Part shown: in pieces, positions 34,201-42,047 of the stretch
Position numbering within the stretch: position 1 is the first letter of the stretch
How the letters are laid out: each line of letters opens with the position of its first letter
From: Legionella_C dresdenensis
GTDB taxonomy: Bacteria; Pseudomonadota; Gammaproteobacteria; Legionellales; Legionellaceae
Assembly: GCF_042649825.1 (NCBI RefSeq)
Contig: NZ_JBHSAB010000028.1
Location: forward strand, 9,579 to 73,578
Length of the DNA: 64,000 nucleotides
Direction of reading: 5' to 3'
Notes under the pieces: generated by a model
Told to the model about the DNA's origin: nothing
Seen by the model: only the letters and a program-made list of their open reading frames with translations
Database searches by the model: none
Made by a program: the position numbers and the translations under genes

Positions 34201-37200
34201 TGGGTAGCGCATGACTTGGGCGGCTATCCGGCCAAAGTAAATATTCATGATAACCTTAACCGTAAGCCTACGGCTTCACAACCTTCGCAGTCAGAAATTC
34301 CTGCACCATTAGCAGCAAAAATACACGAACAACAACCGGATAACCCGCCCCTGCGGGCGAATAAAGCGTTAGAAAATTACTTCACGACATGGAAAGAAAC
34401 CACGCTGCCGCTTACCGAGCCTGTATCATTTTGCCAGACCTTATTAAGCAAGGAACACAAAAAATTATTGGTACGATGTGATTCAGAGGAACAGGTAAAC
34501 GCCCTTGGATTAACATTACAAACGCAGTGCGTTGCCCGCTCGCGGCCAGTTTTTTATATCAATTCAGCAGAGGATTTAGTATGTTCAGCGCCTTTTGTCA
34601 AAAGCCTTAATGGCAAAGGAGTGATCACAAAAGGTCCGGGTGGCCCTTTGTTTGATTTCCTCCAGGCCCATAATGATCCAGCCAATCCACCGGTTCTGGT
34701 GGTCAATTATGATAAATTCAGCGACGATGATTTAATCTGTTTTAATGGCTTGCTCGATGATAAACGCCATGCCGATGGCACCGCGCTGCCTAAAGGCGCC
34801 CTGGTGATTGGGATACAAAACAAGAATAAACCAACCTGTTATCAAGGTAGTGATTTTTATTCCCGTTTTGAGCAGTGCATCGCTTGCAGTGTGCCGCTTG
34901 AAAACCTTAAAGCAAGTTATCCAGCTTTGTCTGTCTCATCAGCTATTCCCAACGACAGCATCCCTATTCAACTATTTAACGGGGCAGACTGGAAGGAACG
35001 TCTGCTGGGGGGATGGATAATTAAAGGCCAGGATTTGATTTTCCAACCTGGCAGCCTTGCAGAAGCCATTGAATCCGGCAAGCCGGTAGTGATCGAAAAC
35101 GGGCCGTGGGATGATCCGGAATTTGTCTATTTCTGGGAGCAGGCAAAAACGCTTGGCGAAATCAGGCACGGCAACGAACGGATTAAATTACCAGAGAATT
35201 TCTCATTAATTACAAAAAAGGGATATGACTGGGCGTCACTGATAAACCAGGTGCAATGGCAGGAGGGCTTAAGTTCAGAGGCCCTCCCGTTAAACCCTGG
35301 GAAACTCTATAATTTTTTACAGCAGTATCATTGCGATAATAAGCGGGAAACACTTGATACGGTTCAAGGCCTTATCGCAGACTCGGCGAATAAAACATTG
35401 GCAGTCAACCTGACCCGTAAACTCACAGAAGATCAATGGGCGCTATTGCTCGCCGAATGCCAGAAACATCAGGTGCGCTTGCAAGTTCATTGCACAACCA
35501 GCCTTGATTTACCGCCTGAGCTTAAGGCGCCTGCACTAAAATCACCGCCTTATGCGCTTAATGCAGACCAGGTTAAGATCATTGAAAGCAGTGATCTCGA
35601 TGCCAGTGTCGCCACGCTCACTGCGGCCGATCCGGAGGCGGTTGTTATTGATATCTCAGAGTGTGCCCCGCATGAATTGATTGAACATATTCATTGTCAT
35701 CTGGATGAAAAATCGCTGGCTTTTAAATTTTGGAAGGAAGGGCGTACCTTGCCAAAGATGTTAGCCGCTAATAAACAGATCATTCTCAAAGGGCGTTTTA
35801 GCCGGGAAATGGCCGATGCGCTATCACCCTGGCTGCTTAAATCAGGTTCCGGTCAATTAACGCTGGTTACGGATAAAGCGGAATATTTTCACTATTTGCC
35901 AATCACACGCCAGTCAGTTACTGCAAGCGATAAACTGACTATCTTGCAAACAGAGTATACTGAGAGTGAAATTACCTGTCTGGATCAGCACTATTATGAC
36001 AACGAGGGGTTAGCCCAATTAAAAGCAAGGCTCCAGTATTTACGAGCTAATCCAGAAGCAAACAGTGATAAAGCCTGGCAAGGTATTACCGCTCTTCCAG
36101 CTTACACCCAATTACCAGATTTTGATTTGACAAACAGTGCAGCTATTGCCAGTGCTTTTAATGCAAGCCGCCTTAAAATAATTAATCAGGTCTTGTCCTA
36201 TGCCCCCTATGCGCTTTTAACTGGTCTGACTGCAGTGGGGAAAACGACATTTATTAAGGAGGTATTAGAGCCCTCGGGCGTTAAAGTTCATTATGGGGAA
36301 AATAACTTGCGTGCCTGGGCTGAAGATACATCAGACACGCTTAAAGTGCTGTTTATTGATGAGGCCAATATCGGCTCCAATAACTGGTCTATGTTTGAAG
36401 GCTTATTCAATAAACCGCCAACGATATTGATTGATGGCATATTGCATCCTTTAACTGACAACCATAAAGTCATTTTTGCAGCCAATCCGCTAAACTATGG
36501 CGGCGAACGTATCTTGCCTGCCTTGTTTAAACAGCATGGTAATGCGATTGTATTTGAACCTTTGCCAGCAGAGGCAATTTATGAAGATAGCCTGAAACCA
36601 ATTTTTGCCAATACAGCCTGTGCTGGCAAAGCCGAGGCAATTGCACACAAAATTCTGGCTGTCTATCGTTTTCTGGTTGAATGCTCAACAACCGAAGTGC
36701 TCATTTCGCCACGCGAATTACAAATGATGGCGCTGCTAACGGCCAGCTATCATGCCAAACACCCGGAGAGCGACCCGCTGATTTTGGCAGAACATTATGC
36801 CTGGCAATTAGGACTGGCCTGTGTGCCTTCGCACAGGAAAAATGCCTTTAATACCGAATTTAAGCCGAAAACGCAATTTGTTCATGCGCCAGCGCACCTT
36901 AATTCCGAAGTAAAAACCAAATTCATTATCACGCCATCCCGCCAACCCCTTTGCCAGCAACTCGATGATTTGCTTAATTTGCATGACTTTCGTCAGCAAG
37001 CCACTAATTCAGTAAAAAAATTTGGCGGATTGGGCGGAATGATTATCGAGGGTGATCCGGGGGTCGGTAAAAGTGAGCTGGTCATGGATCGCTTGCTTGC
37101 CCATGGGTTTAAAGAGGCGTATATGGGTGATGCCGTGGTTCCCGCAAAAGCGTTTTACCGTATGCCAGTGAGTATGTCGCCTGCCGAGAAGGAAGCGCTG

Positions 37201-38199
37201 CTTAAAAAAGCGTTTAAGCAAGGCGCGTTTGTTATTGCCGATGAAATCAACAGTTCTCCAATGATGGAGCGTTTGAATAATGATTTGCTGTCGGGAAATT
37301 TACCCAATGGAGAAAAACACGGGCAGCCAGGCGGCGCCTTGATTGGTACGCAAAATCCCATCACCCTTGCTGGCCGAAGGCCGACAGGTACCGCTCTCGC
37401 TCGGCGGTTAATCAATACCGGGCTCCAGCCATTAGCGGGTGATGAAATGCTCGCTATTGTTAAAGAGAAGGGCATCGAAGAGGAAATGGCACAGGAAATA
37501 ATAAGGGTATTTGAACAGCAGGCCGAGTATGCACGCCGCCACAACAAGCAACCTGCTCCAACTTTTCGCCATTTAATGCGGCTGACAAAACATATTATCA
37601 AAGGCAAAATTAAAGCAGAGGAATTGTTAGAAAGAGCAGCGCCCATAAACAAAACGGTTTCTCCATGCGATTTTCCAGCACCAAGTGCTGTTGCAGCACC
37701 AGACCCGGTTGCAACATCTGGTACTGCTCCAGTACCAGATCCGGTTCCAGCATCAGACGCTGTGCCAGAATCCGTATTATCTGAAGAAGAAGCCAAACCG
37801 TCCAACCACAACGCGCTGCCACATTCCACCGCAACACAAGCAGCAGCAACGCAACAGGATAAACTACTTGAACTCCTGATTGGCATTTGCAGCAATGACA
37901 GCTATTGGGAGAAGTTCACCAGGGTTGGTAAAAAACCCAGGGGCGTGATAGAGCTTCAGGGTTATCTCAACCTCGAAAACCCTGCTTGTATCGACTCAAT
38001 CAGTAAGTTGTGTGCATTCAAATACAGTAGGTATTTACAATTCTTCCATTATCACGCTCGCGGACGCAATACCACAACTAATGAACTCTATCGCATTTTA
38101 TCCCAGCTAAAAAATAAAGATGACGCCACCCTGACCAAAGTTATACAAGAGCTGGAGGCTTTTCAACAACAGCAGGCCAATATGACACACAGGCTTTAA
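31294..38199 (+). CDS. Giant LRR, transglutaminase-like and midasin-type AAA+ protein, putative effector
   Basis: Protein of 2301 residues without signal peptide. Residues about 200-690 hold many degenerate leucine-rich repeats (LEELRLGDLDDRAIARLP, LKKLNLL, LEYLNLRDVTL, LEELTIDTCGIDD). Residues about 910-985 look like a transglutaminase/papain-fold unit with Cys in GACRHRA (about 931), His in GCHAYVE (about 959) and Asp in AHDLGG (about 974). Around 1070-1190 is a degenerate AAA module (VLVVNYDKF, then QNKNKPTCYQGSDFYSRF). Two intact AAA+ modules follow: Walker A GLTAVGKTTF (about 1643) with VLFIDEAN, and GDPGVGKSEL (about 1920) with VIADEINSS and GTQNPITLAGRRPTG. A Pro/Ala/Val-rich linker lies near 2130-2165. 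The AAA pattern is that of midasin/dynein. Probably acts in host cells; function unknown. Confidence 0.65.
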   Translation: MPNLNDLYLREKTSEQKYSATPQGSIDINRLLRGLPYWRNNTLEVNLKPKTLVLADWRAANWAEEKREKIKSLIRALLEKQFPIYIWQDSRLLQLSTDNIELLDDPQIRKNITPVKNEDILKKTAADYKLGHDQVHIVNDYWLDSLLDEQADPNEHYLDQWDVEYFISSGYPFFDVHLDEKLAAFLPQCSPLVTTIVHSSFSDNANALLKQLNTLMPQAKCLTKIKRLTLNKYNLNVLIETGSIECNGFIFNIEQLADLEELRLGDLDDRAIARLPEILAKTPKLKKLLFASYISDFTVTHPCCLPALENITMRYSGFDIDDGFIKNLLAPNASTLKIFQTSYCSFNLTQIEKMSLPRLEELSLCDAEVTDNQIEAFLAGCPNLKKLNLLTKACRNNKESLSIPNQKFKLVSLSIPEANTKTFLLDKETSKHLKELTLSGAFNGEVWGASALPALHTYKLEKVTKKGAFNTDTPLPEWPTLKQFSLDECVIYPEQLQNFLQALPNIKRLSILNCDGLRKDATIKLFLNALEHLEISCTHIKEGVFQSIFSQIPNLTALSLDKTGIVPLYMGILSLSKLEYLNLRDVTLTAENPQQSVKGSSRLKKIALKHVRGSISELVSAFDFDNLEELTIDTCGIDDKTLLTLIAKAPRLYLIRITNCPSLSAELRQKFERQKLDWESINHIRKEFSQSSNNYAPPDTQEFAPGTQELSLTATPPIYENHQHKLDADTKPDPDKEFNVERVFYALDGGNPPDVSKERHAVFNAYSVNPDPCNVNDAFTIYNKGELDLVERPAIACQGDILALEKTLAKVKNGRRFYGKQVLHLTHKWQAVRSLSANENVTHYHVEPGPVEMAYSQRDNLYYIRTTGKPVETVLDFLVEVPNSNFSVPNEVKELAQTVRQYKVAELKLPSGPLTGQEYLTAIEQQQAGACRHRALAFCDLLKQQCPDIQARIVENGCHAYVETLHNGCWVAHDLGGYPAKVNIHDNLNRKPTASQPSQSEIPAPLAAKIHEQQPDNPPLRANKALENYFTTWKETTLPLTEPVSFCQTLLSKEHKKLLVRCDSEEQVNALGLTLQTQCVARSRPVFYINSAEDLVCSAPFVKSLNGKGVITKGPGGPLFDFLQAHNDPANPPVLVVNYDKFSDDDLICFNGLLDDKRHADGTALPKGALVIGIQNKNKPTCYQGSDFYSRFEQCIACSVPLENLKASYPALSVSSAIPNDSIPIQLFNGADWKERLLGGWIIKGQDLIFQPGSLAEAIESGKPVVIENGPWDDPEFVYFWEQAKTLGEIRHGNERIKLPENFSLITKKGYDWASLINQVQWQEGLSSEALPLNPGKLYNFLQQYHCDNKRETLDTVQGLIADSANKTLAVNLTRKLTEDQWALLLAECQKHQVRLQVHCTTSLDLPPELKAPALKSPPYALNADQVKIIESSDLDASVATLTAADPEAVVIDISECAPHELIEHIHCHLDEKSLAFKFWKEGRTLPKMLAANKQIILKGRFSREMADALSPWLLKSGSGQLTLVTDKAEYFHYLPITRQSVTASDKLTILQTEYTESEITCLDQHYYDNEGLAQLKARLQYLRANPEANSDKAWQGITALPAYTQLPDFDLTNSAAIASAFNASRLKIINQVLSYAPYALLTGLTAVGKTTFIKEVLEPSGVKVHYGENNLRAWAEDTSDTLKVLFIDEANIGSNNWSMFEGLFNKPPTILIDGILHPLTDNHKVIFAANPLNYGGERILPALFKQHGNAIVFEPLPAEAIYEDSLKPIFANTACAGKAEAIAHKILAVYRFLVECSTTEVLISPRELQMMALLTASYHAKHPESDPLILAEHYAWQLGLACVPSHRKNAFNTEFKPKTQFVHAPAHLNSEVKTKFIITPSRQPLCQQLDDLLNLHDFRQQATNSVKKFGGLGGMIIEGDPGVGKSELVMDRLLAHGFKEAYMGDAVVPAKAFYRMPVSMSPAEKEALLKKAFKQGAFVIADEINSSPMMERLNNDLLSGNLPNGEKHGQPGGALIGTQNPITLAGRRPTGTALARRLINTGLQPLAGDEMLAIVKEKGIEEEMAQEIIRVFEQQAEYARRHNKQPAPTFRHLMRLTKHIIKGKIKAEELLERAAPINKTVSPCDFPAPSAVAAPDPVATSGTAPVPDPVPASDAVPESVLSEEEAKPSNHNALPHSTATQAAATQQDKLLELLIGICSNDSYWEKFTRVGKKPRGVIELQGYLNLENPACIDSISKLCAFKYSRYLQFFHYHARGRNTTTNELYRILSQLKNKDDATLTKVIQELEAFQQQQANMTHRL

Positions 38200-38271
38200 T
38201 ATGCTCCCATAAGCTATACTGCCGCTGTTTTTAAACTATACTGTATGTATCATAATAATTCATTGGTTGCT

Positions 38272-41200
38272 ATGTCACTAAAAGACACTATTCAACAGGC
38301 TCGGGCGCAAATAGTAACGCATTTGGAAGCGAATTTGTCTGATGCTGTAATAGAAAAAATCAAGTTTGATTTAAGCGCACTGCCATATACCGATATTAAA
38401 CAGGATGCGCCACAGGTTGCTGCTGTCAAAACGTTGCTTAATTCGCTTTATTACGCCGAGCAGATTGTGAACGGCCTGGAGAACAAAAAAGCCGCACTGG
38501 GCAATATGGTCTTGAGTCCGATACAAACTGCCAAATCATGTTGGAACCTTTACCAGACCGTCTGTAATTTTAGCGTTATTATATCGGAGGCAGGCGGTTT
38601 GCTTGGCCCGGATATTGATTTATTACAACCGGTTTTGACGGAGACGTTGCAACTTGTCGAGCAATCCGCTGCCTGGGAACAGATTAAGCAGTTTGATGCG
38701 GTCAATAATTCGGGCGCTATGCTTGCTGCGGGAATTAATGCTTTAAAGCCAGCGCCGAAAGCCAGTGTCCAAAGTACTGTAATTGTAGAATTCGCAAACC
38801 AGATCCCCGGTATTCTTAATCAGATTAACCAGGCTCTCAACAATAAAGGGGAGAGTAGAAACATCGGATTATCTCAAGTGCAGCTTGACGCAATGAGCAG
38901 GGTGGCTGATATTGCATTTGATGATAAACTAATGGGTAATGTATCACTAAATCGATTTGCAAAAACTGCTCAAGGGTTGCAAGAGCTTATTAATCAAATC
39001 AATACTGAAAAAGATAGCCTTACTGAAGAAACCAGAGCGCATTTTAAATCGCTGCTTAAGCAAAATATCAGTGATTTATTATGCCTGCTTGATGAAATCG
39101 AGTGTACCAACTATTTAAAAGCAGGGATTCTCAGCAACCCTTTACTGGCTGCGCTTGCAAAACAGTTAGGACTGGAAGTGGTTGAGGAGTGCATCAAGCG
39201 TAGTCAAAAACAACGCCTGGAAGCGCTGGGATATCATAACATTGCTGCTCAGGAAGCGATTAATGAAGTCGACCGGCTTCAGGGGCAGAGTAATAAATTT
39301 TTCAGCTTACTGAGGAAATACGAGGGGCAGCGTTTAAGCGCTTTACCGGCCAAGACCCGTAATTTGTTACGCCAGTATTATAAAGATATTCAGCCTGCTG
39401 TTGCTCATCAAAATTTGGAACTGGATAAAATGTTTGTGGAGGCGTTAAACGATGAAAAAAGCCCACAATCAATTTGGGACCATTTGAAAAAATTCAATGT
39501 AACGTTAGTCGAATTTCTTTCTCAGAATGAAACCAATCATTATGATAAATTGCAGACTGGCGTTAATGAGTATTATAAATCACAAAAAGATAGCCAGGTA
39601 TTAAAACAGGATGTTATTGTGAGCGCGCGGCACAAGCTCCAGGGAATACGCTTTAATGAGCTGCGGCCTTACTCGCACAAAAGTAAACTTGAATTATTTG
39701 AGGTTTCTCCGGAAACACAACGGGCTCAGAACAAATTGGTCCTGGACAGTGTTAACGCAGTTACCCAGTGTGCCAGGCAATTAACCTGGTATCTGACAGA
39801 ACGACCCGCTTCGGGCCCTGGTTTTTTTCAGCCCGCTAAAGTAGAACTCGATGCGATCAGAAAAACATACCTGAAAGGGCAGGAGATTATCCATCGTCTT
39901 GATCCCGAGTTGGATAAAAAATTTGTCGCCGCGCTCAATACTGGTAACAAGGAGGAACTGGTAGAACTTGCAGCTACTTTAAATTCTGATCAGCTCAGGC
40001 ATAGTTTGGAGGCGGTAAAAACGTCAGTAGAAGCAATGCGTGTTCCACTTTCCAAACCAGAACCGGTAACCGAATTATTACCCGTAAAACGGTCCTCTTT
40101 GAACACTATGCGAGGCCATTTTGCTGCTCTGCAGGAATTAAAAATATCGAAGCTCAGCAGTCAGGCCTTAAAGTATGTGCAAGATGCTCGTGAACCTACT
40201 TTGTCAAAGAGAGTGGCTGCACGATTTACCGCGAAATTGCCGCATGTCATTGCGGATGATGATCCGGCCATAGTGCGTCAGGTTAAATTGCTGGAAAATG
40301 GTATTCATGAGCTGAACTCGGCTTTAGAGGCGTTTGAGCAAATTAATCCCGAAGCAGGCGTCATGAAATTAATGTGGGGTATGAAAAATGTCGGCATCAA
40401 ACTTTTAAGTGTAAATTCAGCATTTCAGTCTTTGGCGCCTGAGCTACAAGAGCGTTATAGGGCAGCAGTCGACAAACTTAATGATTTTAAAGAATTGATT
40501 GTCAGTAATGAAAATCAATTGACTGGTCTTGCGAATGTTAACAGGCAAAGAACTCAAATAGAAAATGGTATTTATCAATTGAAAGAAGTTGCGCGCTTGA
40601 TGGCGAAAGGCGAGCGGAAGCTGCGGGTGAATTTGGAGTGGGAACCAGGAAAGACTAAAAATTTTACCCTGGAAGAATTAAGTAATCCTGAAATGATGGA
40701 TAAGGAAATTCGGAAACTCGTGAATAGCCTCGATAAGCTTTTGCCCCAGCAGGGGGGAAACAGAGATGCGCTAAAAAATATACAAATTGTGAAGCAGCAG
40801 CTTTCCAAATTTCTGCAGCGTGTCGGTAGCGCTCTAGGAACTGTTAATAAGGCTGCAATGGAAAAGCTACCGGAAATGAAAGCGCAGTTATACAAAGAAG
40901 TGCTCCAGTCTGTAAGTCAGCTTGAAGATGACAACTACCTGAAACCGGGTATTTTGTTAGTGCCTGCGTTGCAGTATGTGGACAAACTGTTTTATTCCCT
41001 GGTTATCAATCTCAATTTACCTTATGACGATAAAGTCGCTGTTTTAAAAGATAGTCATTTCATAGATGATTTCCGTCATACCCTGCGAGAACAGCGTAAA
41101 GAACTTATTCTCGCAAATCCGAAAAATGAATTGGATCCGTTGATTAAAGCAGATAAGTTAGAGTTTGCTGATACGATATGGTTGCAGCATCTTACCAGTT

Positions 41201-41832
41201 ATGAAAATAATCATGAACAGTTATTGGATGTTGAGTATGGTAAAATACTTGCCAAAGCAATGGCTAAGGCGGGCCAGTTACAATCTCCTTTTCGAGAGCA
41301 ATTTAAGGGTGAGTTGGATAAATTCTATCAGGAAAATCGCAAGCAACTGCTTGGCAAAGAATATTCGGTAGCAAAATTTACTAAAGACATTGCAAAATTT
41401 GAACAGGGGATTTTACCGCAATATCGTTTCCTCCAAAAAGTATGCAGTGGTCTTGATGAATTTTGTAACAATCATAAAGAGATCACTAACACGGAATTGG
41501 CAGGTTTTATTGATAAAAAGAAACAGCAGTTTACTGATGCTGCAGTACCTGTCAGTGATCGTTTTCAACAAGCCCATCATCTGGCTAAAGATCCTGAACT
41601 TGTTGAAATGTCCAGAAACAGCTCGCTGGCAAGGAAGTTCATTAACTGGATTAAAGATATTGTCTCTGCAGTAACCGCTACCTTTGCTTCTACTGAAAGT
41701 CTCGAAAAACGTAAAGCAACTTATATCGTTTCAGCGGTTAAAGAGGTTTATAAAGAAAAAACCAATCTGGAATCCAGGAAGGAGGATTTGTCGGAACCGG
41801 AAGTGAAAGCAAATGTTACGCCGGGTGCGTAA
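38272..41832 (+). CDS. Large helical repeat protein, putative effector
   Basis: About 1186 residues from ATG 38272; the frame is open from ATG 38245 but a TATACT near 38237 would place the mRNA start too close to it. Apart from one hydrophobic patch near residue 85, the protein is Leu/Glu/Lys/Gln-rich and helical. It contains repeated units: NYLKAGILSNPLL (about 280) and NYLKPGILLVPAL (about 886), and ELDKMFVEALN (about 381) and ELDKKFVAALN (about 545). The C-terminus EDLSEPEVKANVTPGA is acidic, as in E-block Dot/Icm signals. The overall look recalls the SdhA/SidH class of Legionella effectors, but I cannot assign it. It follows the giant AAA+ gene on the same strand. Confidence 0.6.
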   Translation: MSLKDTIQQARAQIVTHLEANLSDAVIEKIKFDLSALPYTDIKQDAPQVAAVKTLLNSLYYAEQIVNGLENKKAALGNMVLSPIQTAKSCWNLYQTVCNFSVIISEAGGLLGPDIDLLQPVLTETLQLVEQSAAWEQIKQFDAVNNSGAMLAAGINALKPAPKASVQSTVIVEFANQIPGILNQINQALNNKGESRNIGLSQVQLDAMSRVADIAFDDKLMGNVSLNRFAKTAQGLQELINQINTEKDSLTEETRAHFKSLLKQNISDLLCLLDEIECTNYLKAGILSNPLLAALAKQLGLEVVEECIKRSQKQRLEALGYHNIAAQEAINEVDRLQGQSNKFFSLLRKYEGQRLSALPAKTRNLLRQYYKDIQPAVAHQNLELDKMFVEALNDEKSPQSIWDHLKKFNVTLVEFLSQNETNHYDKLQTGVNEYYKSQKDSQVLKQDVIVSARHKLQGIRFNELRPYSHKSKLELFEVSPETQRAQNKLVLDSVNAVTQCARQLTWYLTERPASGPGFFQPAKVELDAIRKTYLKGQEIIHRLDPELDKKFVAALNTGNKEELVELAATLNSDQLRHSLEAVKTSVEAMRVPLSKPEPVTELLPVKRSSLNTMRGHFAALQELKISKLSSQALKYVQDAREPTLSKRVAARFTAKLPHVIADDDPAIVRQVKLLENGIHELNSALEAFEQINPEAGVMKLMWGMKNVGIKLLSVNSAFQSLAPELQERYRAAVDKLNDFKELIVSNENQLTGLANVNRQRTQIENGIYQLKEVARLMAKGERKLRVNLEWEPGKTKNFTLEELSNPEMMDKEIRKLVNSLDKLLPQQGGNRDALKNIQIVKQQLSKFLQRVGSALGTVNKAAMEKLPEMKAQLYKEVLQSVSQLEDDNYLKPGILLVPALQYVDKLFYSLVINLNLPYDDKVAVLKDSHFIDDFRHTLREQRKELILANPKNELDPLIKADKLEFADTIWLQHLTSYENNHEQLLDVEYGKILAKAMAKAGQLQSPFREQFKGELDKFYQENRKQLLGKEYSVAKFTKDIAKFEQGILPQYRFLQKVCSGLDEFCNNHKEITNTELAGFIDKKKQQFTDAAVPVSDRFQQAHHLAKDPELVEMSRNSSLARKFINWIKDIVSAVTATFASTESLEKRKATYIVSAVKEVYKEKTNLESRKEDLSEPEVKANVTPGA

Positions 41833-41841
41833 CGCCTGATC
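41832..41841. repeat. Left copy of a 10-bp target-site duplication
   Basis: ACGCCTGATC, repeated exactly at 41976-41985 on the other side of the MITE. It begins on the last base of the preceding gene's stop codon. Confidence 0.8.
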
Positions 41842-41975
41842 CACTGCTATTAAGTTAAGGAACTTGTCATCCCCGCGCAGGCGGGGATCCATCCCTCAAA
41901 CGAGGTAAGGAGCAAACTTTAGAAATGGATTCCCGCCTGCGCGGGAATGACAGTACCCTTAACTTAATGGCAGTG
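41842..41975. mobile_element. 134-bp MITE with long terminal inverted repeats
   Basis: The ends CACTGCTATTAAGTTAAGG and its near complement form terminal inverted repeats that continue with a few mismatches for about 50 bases, including the hairpin core GTCATYCCCGCGCAGGCGGG. No reading frame is inside, so a transposase must act in trans. An exact 10-bp direct repeat flanks it. The CCCGCGCAGGCGGG core is common in small repeats of Legionella, Coxiella and other proteobacteria. Confidence 0.85.
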
Positions 41976-41985
41976 ACGCCTGATC
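41976..41985. repeat. Right copy of a 10-bp target-site duplication
   Basis: ACGCCTGATC, identical to 41832-41841, directly after the terminal GCAGTG of the MITE. Confidence 0.8.
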
Positions 41986-42047
41986 CCTCTTGGTATTCTG
42001 CTATTGGCAAGCTATGATTACTGATTGCTTACCTTATTGATAATATA

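Noticed and set aside
37680..37780. Repetitive CCAGAYCCGGTTSCA stretch considered as a repeat array
   Set aside because: It codes in frame for a Pro/Val/Ala/Asp-rich linker of the giant protein; unit lengths are irregular and there are no CRISPR-like spacers.
37155..37895. Open frame of 246 codons opposite the end of the giant protein
   Set aside because: It is produced by the repetitive Pro/Ala-coding linker and AAA+ region on the plus strand; composition is biased and no start signal is seen.
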